Part shown: positions 53,850 to 62,516 of the stretch, in pieces | Layout: each line of letters opens with the position of its first letter | Position numbering within the stretch: the stretch's first letter is position 1 | Assembly: GCA_964609675.1 (NCBI GenBank) | Contig: CAZSRX010000025.1 | Span: 1 to 64,000 of the forward strand | DNA length: 64,000 bases | From: CAZSRX01 sp964609675 [NCBI: uncultured Bacteroidota bacterium] | Lineage (GTDB): Bacteria > CLD3 > SB21 | Direction of reading: 5' to 3' | Program-made: the position numbers and the translations under genes | Notes under the pieces: generated by a model | Seen by the model: the letters and a program-made list of their open reading frames with translations, nothing else | Databases searched by the model: none | What the model was told of the DNA's origin: nothing

Positions 53850-56800
53850 TTACTTCACCAGCACCATTTTTTTCGTCATCACAAAATCACCCGCCTGCAT
53901 TCGGTACAGATACACGCCGGTGCTAACCGCATGGCCGTATTGATCCTTGCCGTCCCATACCACCGAATGCACACCGGCCGCTTGTTTGGTATTTACGAGT
54001 GTCCTGATTTCCTGGCCGAGGATATTGTATATCTTCAGCGTCACCTTCTTCATCTCAGGAATCTGATACCTGATGACTGTGTTTGGATTGAACGGATTCG
54101 GGTAATTTTGTTCTAAGGCAAACCGTTGCGGCCTACTGTTCGCCTCCGGATTGTAAAATACCGCCAACGCTGAGCCTTTGGCGATACCGCTTATTTGGTT
54201 GGATGAAATGCTTGATTCTATCGGTTCCCACGTTGAACCATTCCATGCATAGAGACCGAGATTGGATATGTTGAAATCAGTATATCGCTCTTGAATCCTC
54301 TCCAGATCAACATTCGAATAGGTATAGTCCACGGTCAGGTTTGCCGATGGTGTGGCGGCCCAATCCACCGGTTCGCCGATACGCATGCATTTATCAGGAA
54401 TTGATGTAATATCCGCGGTGGTTGTCAGCAGATAGCCGTCGCCTTTAGCATGGAAGCTATAGTTACCATGTGGCGCCGGCTTATTCAGCGGGGACACCTG
54501 ATATATTCTTGTAATCATTCCTGTATTGCCGGCGATATCTGTCCCGGTCAGGTTTATAGTCAGGTTGCCGGTTTTTTTAATGTTATAATCGGCGTAATAA
54601 TATCCGTTATTATAACCGTACACGGTCAAAGTATCCGAGTTTGCTTTTAATAAAAACGATTTCAGAGGTTCATCGGTATGAGCCAAAAAGCGAACCCGAT
54701 TGACCGCCTGAGTACTTAAAGCGTTTATATTAAGCGCCGGTGCTGAATGATCGAATTTATAAATTTGATTATTTTTAAAATCATTCAATATCCATTGAGC
54801 ATAATAGCGTACGGTATCTACGGCTGAGGCGTTATCCACGCCCATCCCGCCAATGTAGGCCATCCATACCTCCTGTGTGTCTCCGGCAGCGAAGTTGAAA
54901 GGACCGGTGGAAAAAATGACTTGCTGATCTTGCGCACCATTTGTCGATAAACTGAATGCTCCACCCGGTTTTACATTACCGAGTCCGTCCAGACCCTTCA
55001 TGAACCAGTAACGTGAAAGATCTCCCCATAATCGGAAGGGTCCGAATGTTTTTAATCCGTTATCGGCTGCGGTGGCTTGCAGAATTTTATAAGAAGGCTG
55101 TTGAACCCGGGTAAATCCCTGAGTGCCAATCATGATTTTATTTGCGGTATCCGTAACCGTCCCTGATGCTAATGGACCCTGCATAATTAATATACCGCAG
55201 GCGGAATGGAATGGATCCAAGTTATTCACCGTGTCGTTGAAAACCGTCATCAGCGAAAGCCCGGGATTAACGGTTAGAAGGTCTTCACTGCTATTAGCGC
55301 CCACATCCGGATCATTAAAGAAACCGACATAACAGGAATCGTATTGTTTGTTGGATTTATTAAGGATGCGATATCTAACCAATACAGCATGGTTAAACGG
55401 GTAATGCGTGAATTGAAATGTTTGCCGCTGTATCTCAACACCCAGACCGGGCGATAAAGCGTAATAATCATCCAATAGACTAGTGTCCAGGTCATTAAAA
55501 ACCGTCCAGGTATCTTTGCCGGATAACTGCAACGGCTGTCCCAGAGTGGTATGCGGGGCGGATTCAGGCCAGTTGGTATAATTTTCCGGCAATGCAAAAA
55601 AAGTTTGGTTTTGATGATAGTTTTCTGAAATCAATGTTCCAAATGGACCATTATTCAATATCCTGCCGGGCTGAAATTCGGTTTCGGTAAATTCGCAGTT
55701 GCCTATGGTCACGGTATCCGGATTACCGCTGATTCCCTTTTTAAGGCCGCCAAACCATAATCCTCCGGCGTAAACCAGGCTGTAATTTGAGCCGGAAGGA
55801 TATTCCATCCCAAAGTATAATTCACTTGCCCTGTAACCGATTGAGCCCTGATTTTTCTGCCAGAAACGGATGCGATTGCCGGCCGTTTCGGTTTTATATT
55901 CCACTATGCCTGTATCCGTCAGCGCTGTTGAACTGGCGCTTGCGGTAAAAGATTTTATGGTATACCCATAACTGTTGCTGACTTTCAACGTTACCGGATA
56001 ACTGTTACCATTCTGATATTCATGGGTGGTCCAGGTAATGATGCCGTTGGTGTCTATCGTCATCCGGGCCGGCGCCTGCAAAAGTTCAAACTGAGGTTTT
56101 TCAAAAGAATAATAACTGATCAGGTTTGTATGCGTATGCGTACCGGTATCCTGTGTAATGTTCCGTTTAATAATGAAAAACGGCGCGGCCGTATCCGCCG
56201 TCTGCGGTACCAGGCGTATTACGGTTCCGGCCGGAGGCAGGATACCATCTGTTGGAACCGTGAATGAGTTCTGAGTATAAGGAATAGACGGCTTTCCAAA
56301 ACGAAGATTACCGATAAACGCTTTGTTATACGGAAACGGATTGGTGGCCAGTGAGCCTATACCATTATAGGTTGAATCAAGGGGAAAGGCAAAATCCCCG
56401 TATACATTGATGCGTTCGCCGGGCGTATATAGGCTGTTACCGTCCTGGTCAATCACTTTAAAACACATTTTATAACCGCCTGCGGTTGAGGGATTATTCG
56501 CGGAGCGCGGACCGACATTATAGAAGCTGAACGGCGCTTTCTGAGCAGATAGACTGCCTCCGCCTAAAGTGGTGCCGATCCAGTAATAACTCGAATCGCC
56601 AAAGCGGATTTCAACCGCGTCATAGCCGGACGGCGCACCGAAATAACCGTTGCTGTTGAATCCTCCTGAATTCAACGCGGTGGTGCTGGGTACGTTGCCG
56701 AATAGTTTATAAATATTCTGCGAACTAGCCTGTTTGACAAATCCGCTGGTATCCCATCCGATCAGTGTGTGATACCGCGGCAAGACCCCGTTCGGTGTGG

Positions 56801-56915
56801 CCACTTCCACAATGCGGCCGAGATTGGCCGGAATATAGCCTTCCGTGTTCTGCGCCATGATCCGGCTTTGTAATGCCAGAAACCCTGCCAATAAGTATAT
56901 GTAATATGTTTTCAT
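53850..56915 (-). CDS. Large secreted protein with T9SS sorting domain
   Basis: About 1021 residues from ATG 56915 (GGAG upstream), beginning with signal peptide MKTYYIYLLAGFLALQSRIMA. The middle is beta-rich, with an immunoglobulin-like segment (about 290-350; MTIDTNGIITWTTHEYQNG), and the end is a type A type IX sorting domain (NYPNPFNPNTVIRYQI, GQEIRTLVNTKQAAGVH, GVYLYRMQAG, MTKKMVLVK). No catalytic site is seen; the protein may be a surface or matrix component. A frame to 57014 overlaps the TPR lipoprotein gene and is unlikely. Confidence 0.85.
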   Translation of the reverse strand: MKTYYIYLLAGFLALQSRIMAQNTEGYIPANLGRIVEVATPNGVLPRYHTLIGWDTSGFVKQASSQNIYKLFGNVPSTTALNSGGFNSNGYFGAPSGYDAVEIRFGDSSYYWIGTTLGGGSLSAQKAPFSFYNVGPRSANNPSTAGGYKMCFKVIDQDGNSLYTPGERINVYGDFAFPLDSTYNGIGSLATNPFPYNKAFIGNLRFGKPSIPYTQNSFTVPTDGILPPAGTVIRLVPQTADTAAPFFIIKRNITQDTGTHTHTNLISYYSFEKPQFELLQAPARMTIDTNGIITWTTHEYQNGNSYPVTLKVSNSYGYTIKSFTASASSTALTDTGIVEYKTETAGNRIRFWQKNQGSIGYRASELYFGMEYPSGSNYSLVYAGGLWFGGLKKGISGNPDTVTIGNCEFTETEFQPGRILNNGPFGTLISENYHQNQTFFALPENYTNWPESAPHTTLGQPLQLSGKDTWTVFNDLDTSLLDDYYALSPGLGVEIQRQTFQFTHYPFNHAVLVRYRILNKSNKQYDSCYVGFFNDPDVGANSSEDLLTVNPGLSLMTVFNDTVNNLDPFHSACGILIMQGPLASGTVTDTANKIMIGTQGFTRVQQPSYKILQATAADNGLKTFGPFRLWGDLSRYWFMKGLDGLGNVKPGGAFSLSTNGAQDQQVIFSTGPFNFAAGDTQEVWMAYIGGMGVDNASAVDTVRYYAQWILNDFKNNQIYKFDHSAPALNINALSTQAVNRVRFLAHTDEPLKSFLLKANSDTLTVYGYNNGYYYADYNIKKTGNLTINLTGTDIAGNTGMITRIYQVSPLNKPAPHGNYSFHAKGDGYLLTTTADITSIPDKCMRIGEPVDWAATPSANLTVDYTYSNVDLERIQERYTDFNISNLGLYAWNGSTWEPIESSISSNQISGIAKGSALAVFYNPEANSRPQRFALEQNYPNPFNPNTVIRYQIPEMKKVTLKIYNILGQEIRTLVNTKQAAGVHSVVWDGKDQYGHAVSTGVYLYRMQAGDFVMTKKMVLVK

Positions 56916-56980
56916 GTCACTTCTCCTATTTATATGCTCTTTAAAATTCTGACCCGTATCCAATCCTCGTAACCGATGTG

Positions 56981-57571
56981 TTAATGGATACCGGCCATTA
57001 ACCTTTTTCCCCACTCGCCGTTGCCCAGCGCTTCCAGTTTCGCCAGTATAATCTGCGCAATATCCGGGTCAGCCATATTCGGATTGAACGTCGGGTCCAG
57101 TTGACGGATACGCTCCACAGCCTCATCGTAATAACCCTTCTGATAATAACTTGCCGCCTGCACCCAGATTAGCTGATACGCGTTAACCAGTGTATCTAAG
57201 CTCATCTTGAAATTCGGTTCCTTATTCAGGACCACATACGCCCTGGATATAGCCGGATCCAGTTCGCTCCAGCACCAAGCGTTGAAGCTCCATCCGGCAA
57301 ATCCGTCCGGCAGGCTGTCTTTGGCCGCCGCGGCGAACATCGTGTCCGCGTTTTGAAAGTCGTTCAGCCGCAGGTAGCACCATCCCGCGCCGACCCGCGC
57401 AACGGAACTGTCCGTGTCGATATAATCCAGAAAGATTGCCAGCGCTTTTTCGTACTTCTTCTGCTTGAAGTACTTCTGCGCGTCTTTTATCGTATCCTTA
57501 TCATTGTCGCAGCCCAGGATAACCAATCCCAGAAATGCGGCCGTCAATGCCATAACTGTTGCTTGCTTCAT
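56981..57571 (-). CDS. TPR lipoprotein
   Basis: A 196-residue lipoprotein (lipobox VILGC near residue 21) with TPR-like repeats: DAQKYFKQKKYEKALAIFLD, AGWCYLRLNDFQNADTMF and AASYYQKGYYDEAVERI. Such proteins act as scaffolds in the envelope. It precedes the large T9SS protein by 65 nt and may be its partner during export or anchoring; that is inference from place only. Confidence 0.85.
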   Translation of the reverse strand: MKQATVMALTAAFLGLVILGCDNDKDTIKDAQKYFKQKKYEKALAIFLDYIDTDSSVARVGAGWCYLRLNDFQNADTMFAAAAKDSLPDGFAGWSFNAWCWSELDPAISRAYVVLNKEPNFKMSLDTLVNAYQLIWVQAASYYQKGYYDEAVERIRQLDPTFNPNMADPDIAQIILAKLEALGNGEWGKRLMAGIH

Positions 57572-58079
57572 AACGTCACCTCACTGTTTTTCTTTACGAA
57601 TCTACAGGGTTGTAAAATGGAGTTATATATATGATCTGTTGTTCCATAATTACATCCCTGTCTGTTGAACCGGGAAGATTTAAAATGCAAATCGGCGGTT
57701 GAAGGTATAACTCAATCATTTATCAGTTCAGTAATAAGAATGCTCTGGAATGGAATGGCTTAAATTACGATTTAAATAACAAATAAACAAACAAAAAAGG
57801 GCTATATTACGTTTATCATTGGCAAACTGATACCAAACAGGGGTAGAAATGTCCTTTTTTCATGCTAATTGTAAAATCCAATTGGTTTATCAAAGGAATA
57901 CTTTGTAGGACCCTCTAAAAATTACCCTATTTTAACACAGCGTAAGCGGAAACATTTAAATTTTCAAATTATTTTACTCTTCCAACCTCTTTATTGCGTC
58001 TTAATCCGTTCTTTTAGCCGTAAAACGCATATTTTAAGAGAAAAAGCTGATCAAGTATTTCATGACCGGCTCCTATTTA
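57572..58079. other. ~500-nt AT-rich intergenic region
   Basis: No convincing gene, RNA or repeat is visible. It probably contains the promoter for the TPR lipoprotein on the minus strand, but no clear -35/-10 pair was found. Confidence 0.4.
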
Positions 58080-58124
58080 AAAAAAGTTAAAAATCTCCTG
58101 TAGGATACGGTTTATAGGAGATTT
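58080..58124 (-). terminator. Terminator of the truncated sucD
   Basis: A 9-bp stem (AAATCTCCT, 58091-58099, with AGGAGATTT, 58116-58124) and a 16-nt loop, followed on the minus strand by TTAACTTTTTTT. It sits about 25 nt after the sucD stop, so the original 3' end of the gene is kept. Confidence 0.72.
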
Positions 58125-58147
58125 ATAATCGGCTTATTTTCTGTGTG

Positions 58148-58522
58148 TTATTTTTTCTTGCTTTTTTTCGTGCTATTTTTTGGGGCGGTCTTTTTCACGG
58201 ATTTTTTTGGCGCCGGTTTGTGCGGATACTTTTTTTCGAGTATCTGCTTGACGGTTATGCCGATATCGGCGGGGCTTTTGACTACGTGAATGCCGGCGGC
58301 GGCGAGGGCTTTCATTTTTTCCGCCGCGGTGCCTTTACCACCGCTGATAATCGCGCCGGCGTGGCCCATGCGGCGGCCCGGGGGCGCGGTCTGGCCGGCG
58401 ATGAACGCGACGACCGGTTTTTTGAAATGCTTTTTAATCCACGCGGCCGCTTCTTCTTCCGCCGTGCCGCCGATCTCGCCGATCATCACAACCGCGTCGG
58501 TGCCGTCATCTTCGGCGAACAA
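58148..58522 (-). pseudogene. sucD: 5'-truncated succinyl-CoA ligase alpha subunit
   Basis: Only the C-terminal ~124 residues remain: [44 protein letters not shown] and the family end ([17 protein letters not shown]), then a basic tail ([20 protein letters not shown]). The CoA-binding N-terminal domain and the phospho-His region are lost. The break near 58525 coincides with the start of an IS256 fragment. A functional copy would have to be elsewhere. Confidence 0.9.
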
Positions 58523-58524
58523 GT

Positions 58525-58800
58525 CCTGGCGTTCTAATTGGACGAATTTGACTGCGTTTTTTCAGCATTCTCAGGAAATCCAGAGGCTGATCTATACTAC
58601 TAATGCGGTGGAATCCGTGCACCGCCAATTCCGAAAGGTGACGAAAACCAAATCGGTTTTTCCGCATGATGCCGCCCTGAAAAAAAGCTATATTTGGCCC
58701 TGCAGGGTATCCGAAAAAAATGGACAATGCCACTTCAAAATTGAGGCTTTATTATTTCACAATTTTCGATTATTTTCGAAGAAAGGTTAATGCATTTTTT
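58525..58800 (+). pseudogene. 3' fragment of an IS256/Mutator-family transposase
   Basis: [20 protein letters not shown] then LIYTTNAVESVHRQFRKVTK is the C-terminal signature of IS256-family transposases (with catalytic-region Glu in AVES). A frameshift occurs near 58685, after which a second frame reads LYLALQGIRKKWTMPLQN, a stop (TGA in place of Trp), then GFIISQFSIIFEER. At least two inactivating changes are thus present, in addition to loss of the whole N-terminal part. Confidence 0.9.
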
Positions 58801-58889
58801 TAAATAAAAACAACGCTCATTTACACAAAATATTTTACAGACTCCACTACACTATTAGTAATACCGTGCCAAACGGCTTAATATGTTAA

Positions 58890-60410
58890 CTAATTTTTAC
58901 TGCTTTTGAATCTATTTTCTACAAAAATACCTGTAAAATCTGTCCGATATTTTTTATCATTAAGCATATCGGTAAAAACCTTAATTTTTCCGGAATAAAC
59001 ATCCTCTCCGGCCTTAAAGCTTTCAAATAAACGCTTGTAGTTGTTTTCTGCTTCATGAAGACAGGTACAGGCTTTATCCGCTGAATCTACGATATCCTGC
59101 CAATGCATAAATGGAACAGAAATTGTATCCAGAAGGGCTGAATGATGAAATATATAACTGTTTAAAGTTGTGCTGTTGTTGTAATCTGAAACAGAAGAAC
59201 TGATTTTTTCCAATTCGCTTAATGACTTCTTCGCGTTTTCCATCAGATCCAGGGTTTGCCTGATCGAAAGCGTCGTTTGTTTAAACTTGCTGATCATGCC
59301 CGAACAGTTTTCCAGGACAGAACCCATAGTGTTCCTCTGCCTTGAGCGGTTATATTCAGCGATCAACCGGAGCATAGATCCAGACGCCTCAATAATGCTA
59401 TCCACTTCCTGAGATGCAATGCTAAATCCGGATACGGCCGTGTCAAGCGCCGAAAAATACATACCAGTCTCTTCGTAGCGGCTTAGTAGCCATTTTCTTG
59501 GGGACATTCCTGAAACTGAATGATATGAATAACCCTGATTACTCCCGGAAACCGCATCCATATTATTATTGACAGAATTTAAAAGCTCCCGGTTGTTTTT
59601 CAATGCATCGTATGCGGCCCTAAACTGATTGACAGACGCATTCAAAATATAGCCCAAACCCTTTTCGGATGAAAGAGTACGGTCAAAAAAGTTTTTATAT
59701 CGTTCAAGTGCATTTTTAATTTTATTGATCCTTTTATGCCTGTCAGCCAGCAGACTGCTAAGCGAATCATTATGGCGGGATAGTTCGCTGATGACAGAAC
59801 CCTGAAGGTTTAGAGCCAGTAAGCCTGAGTCCAATAATTTTTTTTCCATATACGTTTTTTTCAGGCGAATCTGCATTGAGACACCGGAATTTAATGTAGC
59901 CAGATACCTGTTAAAATCATGCTGATCCAGGTTATCGCTTACGGAATCATCGGCCATTTTCCTGAATTGTTCCGATGCTTCAAAAACCAGTGTGGAGTTA
60001 TACTGTGTGAGCAGGCAGGTCTGCCGCGTTAGTTCACAATTGTAAAATATTGTGTCTTCTCTTTTAATAAACTCATAACATTTATTTTTCAGTCCGGAAC
60101 GCTCTTCTGCCAACCAGAATGAAAATCCCCTGCCGTTAAGCAACTGTTCGGTGATTTGGTATAAATTCAACATCTCCTTTTTATAAGTCAATATATAATT
60201 GTCAATATCCTCCATTTTTACGTTTTGGTTTACGCCGTCTTCCGTAAATATATGTTTCCTTGCTTTGGTAATTTCCCAGGTTGTACGGTTTATTTCCTCC
60301 GAGATTTTATCATATTGATATTTAGAATACGCAAAACTACCCGCAAAAGTGATGGCGGTGAAGACAATGCCTTTTATGATGCTTTTTATGTATGATGGTT
60401 TCATGAACAA
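58890..60410 (-). CDS. Membrane-anchored helical protein of unknown function
   Basis: A 506-residue protein with one N-terminal membrane helix (about 13-30; GIVFTAITFAGSFAYSK) and then almost entirely helical, charged sequence likely forming coiled coils outside the cytoplasm. No known domain is recognised. It is last in the four-gene unit with two zinc-ribbon proteins and another coiled-coil protein; the gap to the previous gene is 15 nt. Confidence 0.65.
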   Translation of the reverse strand: MFMKPSYIKSIIKGIVFTAITFAGSFAYSKYQYDKISEEINRTTWEITKARKHIFTEDGVNQNVKMEDIDNYILTYKKEMLNLYQITEQLLNGRGFSFWLAEERSGLKNKCYEFIKREDTIFYNCELTRQTCLLTQYNSTLVFEASEQFRKMADDSVSDNLDQHDFNRYLATLNSGVSMQIRLKKTYMEKKLLDSGLLALNLQGSVISELSRHNDSLSSLLADRHKRINKIKNALERYKNFFDRTLSSEKGLGYILNASVNQFRAAYDALKNNRELLNSVNNNMDAVSGSNQGYSYHSVSGMSPRKWLLSRYEETGMYFSALDTAVSGFSIASQEVDSIIEASGSMLRLIAEYNRSRQRNTMGSVLENCSGMISKFKQTTLSIRQTLDLMENAKKSLSELEKISSSVSDYNNSTTLNSYIFHHSALLDTISVPFMHWQDIVDSADKACTCLHEAENNYKRLFESFKAGEDVYSGKIKVFTDMLNDKKYRTDFTGIFVENRFKSSKN

Positions 60411-60425
60411 TATGCTGCAACCAGA

Positions 60426-61379
60426 TCAGTCGTTTTTTATCAAAAGTTCCGTTTCCCTGAATAATGAATCGCATTTCATTTTGGAAAGTATTAATTCGTT
60501 TTTCATCAGCAGAGCCGTGGCCTGCCTGTGCATGCGGTAAATAACGGCCAGTGCTGTTTTTTCGTAAGGTACCTGTTTTCGTTTTGCGCCGGTTTTCGCC
60601 CGGATGACCGTATAATTATCATAAAATAATCTGAATTCCTTAAGTTGGTCGCTGATCATATCTTTTTTCTCTTCTTTATTTCTGTACGTAAAATATTTTG
60701 AAAGGCTGTAATAAATGAAGGCCAGATTGAAGCAGTGTTTTGCTGCATAATGCTGGTTGGTTTTCCGGAATTCCGCCCCCTTATTCAGAAGCGAATCAGC
60801 TTCAGATGTTATATCCCGCATAAACCGGTCAGCATCAACCGCGTAAGCTTCTGACCGGGCTGCAAGCGCTGATTGGTATTCCTGTTCTGATCCGGTTCCG
60901 GGATTATTTTGAAAATGAAGGAAAATTATATATACATTTGCGGTAAGGTACATCAGCGTGAAAAGAAATGAAAATATCCTAGTAAAAGCCACCGGCTTGA
61001 GTTTCCGTGGTTTTTGTGCTTTGGATCCGGTTTTGCTTTCTTCGTGGACCGCCTGATTATTGACTACATGAATTTCTTCGGGGTTTTTCTTATATATGAC
61101 AGGTTCGGGCTGTTTAATGACAGGTTTTATTTTGCCGGGAATGATTATCTGGGTCGTATCATTATAGTTCCTTATAATGCCGCTCAAAGCTTTATCAAAA
61201 TTATAATTGATCTCCCCATGCTGAACGACTGATGCTGTTATTGTTTGATTAGAATCACCCGAATAATCAAACGACAACTCGTTATCACAGGACGGACAAT
61301 AAAAATAATACCGCCCGGATGATATGTTATCCTGCCGTGTCTTGATGCGGGATTTGCATATAGGACAATCGAGGATCAT
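60426..61379 (-). CDS. Zinc-ribbon membrane protein with helical C-terminus
   Basis: A 317-residue protein: an N-terminal C4 zinc ribbon (CPICKSRIKT...YCPSCDNELSF, residues 5-35), a conserved segment INYNFDKALSGIIRNYNDTT and IIIPGKIKP, a linker, one membrane helix (about 133-155) and a helical, TPR-like C-terminal part with many Tyr and Lys. The first ~85 residues are paralogous to those of the FISUMP protein at 61498. The ribbon should be cytoplasmic and the C-terminus outside. Function unknown. Confidence 0.75.
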   Translation of the reverse strand: MILDCPICKSRIKTRQDNISSGRYYFYCPSCDNELSFDYSGDSNQTITASVVQHGEINYNFDKALSGIIRNYNDTTQIIIPGKIKPVIKQPEPVIYKKNPEEIHVVNNQAVHEESKTGSKAQKPRKLKPVAFTRIFSFLFTLMYLTANVYIIFLHFQNNPGTGSEQEYQSALAARSEAYAVDADRFMRDITSEADSLLNKGAEFRKTNQHYAAKHCFNLAFIYYSLSKYFTYRNKEEKKDMISDQLKEFRLFYDNYTVIRAKTGAKRKQVPYEKTALAVIYRMHRQATALLMKNELILSKMKCDSLFRETELLIKND

Positions 61380-61446
61380 AATTTTTAAAATAAACCGGTT
61401 AAGAATTCAATGTTTTCAAAATAAATGTTATCGTAAATATTTTCGA

Positions 61447-61468
61447 GTCATGGGCTGACGCCCATGAC
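61447..61468. repeat. GTCATGGGC hairpin repeat
   Basis: A perfect 9-bp stem (61447-61455 with 61460-61468) and loop TGAC, in the 118-nt gap between the two zinc-ribbon genes. Not followed by a T run on the coding strand, so it is more likely a dispersed hairpin than a terminator. Confidence 0.7.
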
Positions 61469-61497
61469 CAAATAGTCAAATTGTCAAATAAACAAAA

Positions 61498-62466
61498 CTA
61501 ATCCTTGACACAACGCACACTATAGCCGTAATTCTCGAAGTTGTAGCCCAAGTAGGCTCTCTTGTAGCTGCTGTCCACGTTGCATTCCCAGGCGAGGTCT
61601 TCACTGTCCTCAGACGACGACCAGAAGGTGGCGTAATTTCCAATGTTGTAAAAATTACCATCATTGGCACGGTAACCGCCAAACAACGCGTTAAACCCCG
61701 AAGAACCGACCGGAATAATTTGTTTATAAGCATTCGTCCCTTCGCCTCCCAAATTATTCAACAATGTCATAAATTCATTTTTACTCGGCAGATGCCATCC
61801 CTTCGGTGCCACTTTCTTGGCTGTTTCCCATTGATATAATCTTCCGTATTTCTTGCCATTCTCTGGATTGTTGTCATAAAACCATGAGTCGTTTCCAGCA
61901 TCGTAATTCAGATTCTCAGCCATCCATACTTGATTGCCGATCTTTACGGTCTTATAAATCTTACCATCGCGGGGATCGGTGAATGTGTTTGTTGATTTTT
62001 CATCTATGCTTTTTATAGTTTCTTGTACGGCGGCATTGGTTTGATTGTAATTTAGTTTCGTGTCGATTTCATTTTTTCCCTTGATTTTCTTTTCTTCCAG
62101 AATCCGTTTCTGTTCCAGCGCTTTTCGTTTTTCTTCTGATTCTCTTTCTTTTTCGAGACTTTTCAGTTCTGCTTTTCTTTCTTCTATTTCTTTTATCTGT
62201 AAAAGTGATTTTGTTTTATCCGGAATAATAATCTGAATCATATCTTCGTAATTGCGCGTAACACCGCCTAATGACTTATCAAAATTATAATTGATTTGAT
62301 CTTTAGGAAGAACCGCAGTAGCCATAATTATCGTATGTTTTTGAATATCATAAAGAAACGATAACTCGTTATCACAGGAAGGACAGTAAAAGAAATACTG
62401 CCCAGGAGATAAGTTATCCTGATACGTCTTGATGCGGGATTTGCAGATGGGACAATCGAGGATCAT
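61498..62466 (-). CDS. Zinc-ribbon protein with C-terminal FISUMP domain
   Basis: A 322-residue protein. N-terminal C4 zinc ribbon (CPICKSRIKT...YCPSCDNELSF) and INYNFDKSLGGVTRNYEDM are shared with the protein at 60426. A charged helical stretch (about 95-150; EEKRKALEQKRILEEKK) follows, then a FISUMP domain (about 165-322; DPRDGKIYKTVKIGNQVWMA, GWHLPSKNEF, YATFWSSSE, YGYSVRCVKD). FISUMP domains are usually on exported proteins; here no membrane helix or signal is seen, which is unusual. Confidence 0.85.
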   Translation of the reverse strand: MILDCPICKSRIKTYQDNLSPGQYFFYCPSCDNELSFLYDIQKHTIIMATAVLPKDQINYNFDKSLGGVTRNYEDMIQIIIPDKTKSLLQIKEIEERKAELKSLEKERESEEKRKALEQKRILEEKKIKGKNEIDTKLNYNQTNAAVQETIKSIDEKSTNTFTDPRDGKIYKTVKIGNQVWMAENLNYDAGNDSWFYDNNPENGKKYGRLYQWETAKKVAPKGWHLPSKNEFMTLLNNLGGEGTNAYKQIIPVGSSGFNALFGGYRANDGNFYNIGNYATFWSSSEDSEDLAWECNVDSSYKRAYLGYNFENYGYSVRCVKD

Positions 62467-62516
62467 ATCAATGAATGCCCGGCGGCTTATCAGTTATTTT
62501 AACATTTGACCGGTAA

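Noticed and set aside
58290-58790. 166-codon frame as a single fused gene
   Set aside because: Its first 79 codons are antisense to sucD; only the part after 58525 is transposase-like, so the fusion is an accident of the junction.
61447-61468. Hairpin as a rho-independent terminator
   Set aside because: No T run follows on the minus strand, and the same genes continue beyond it; a dispersed hairpin is more likely.
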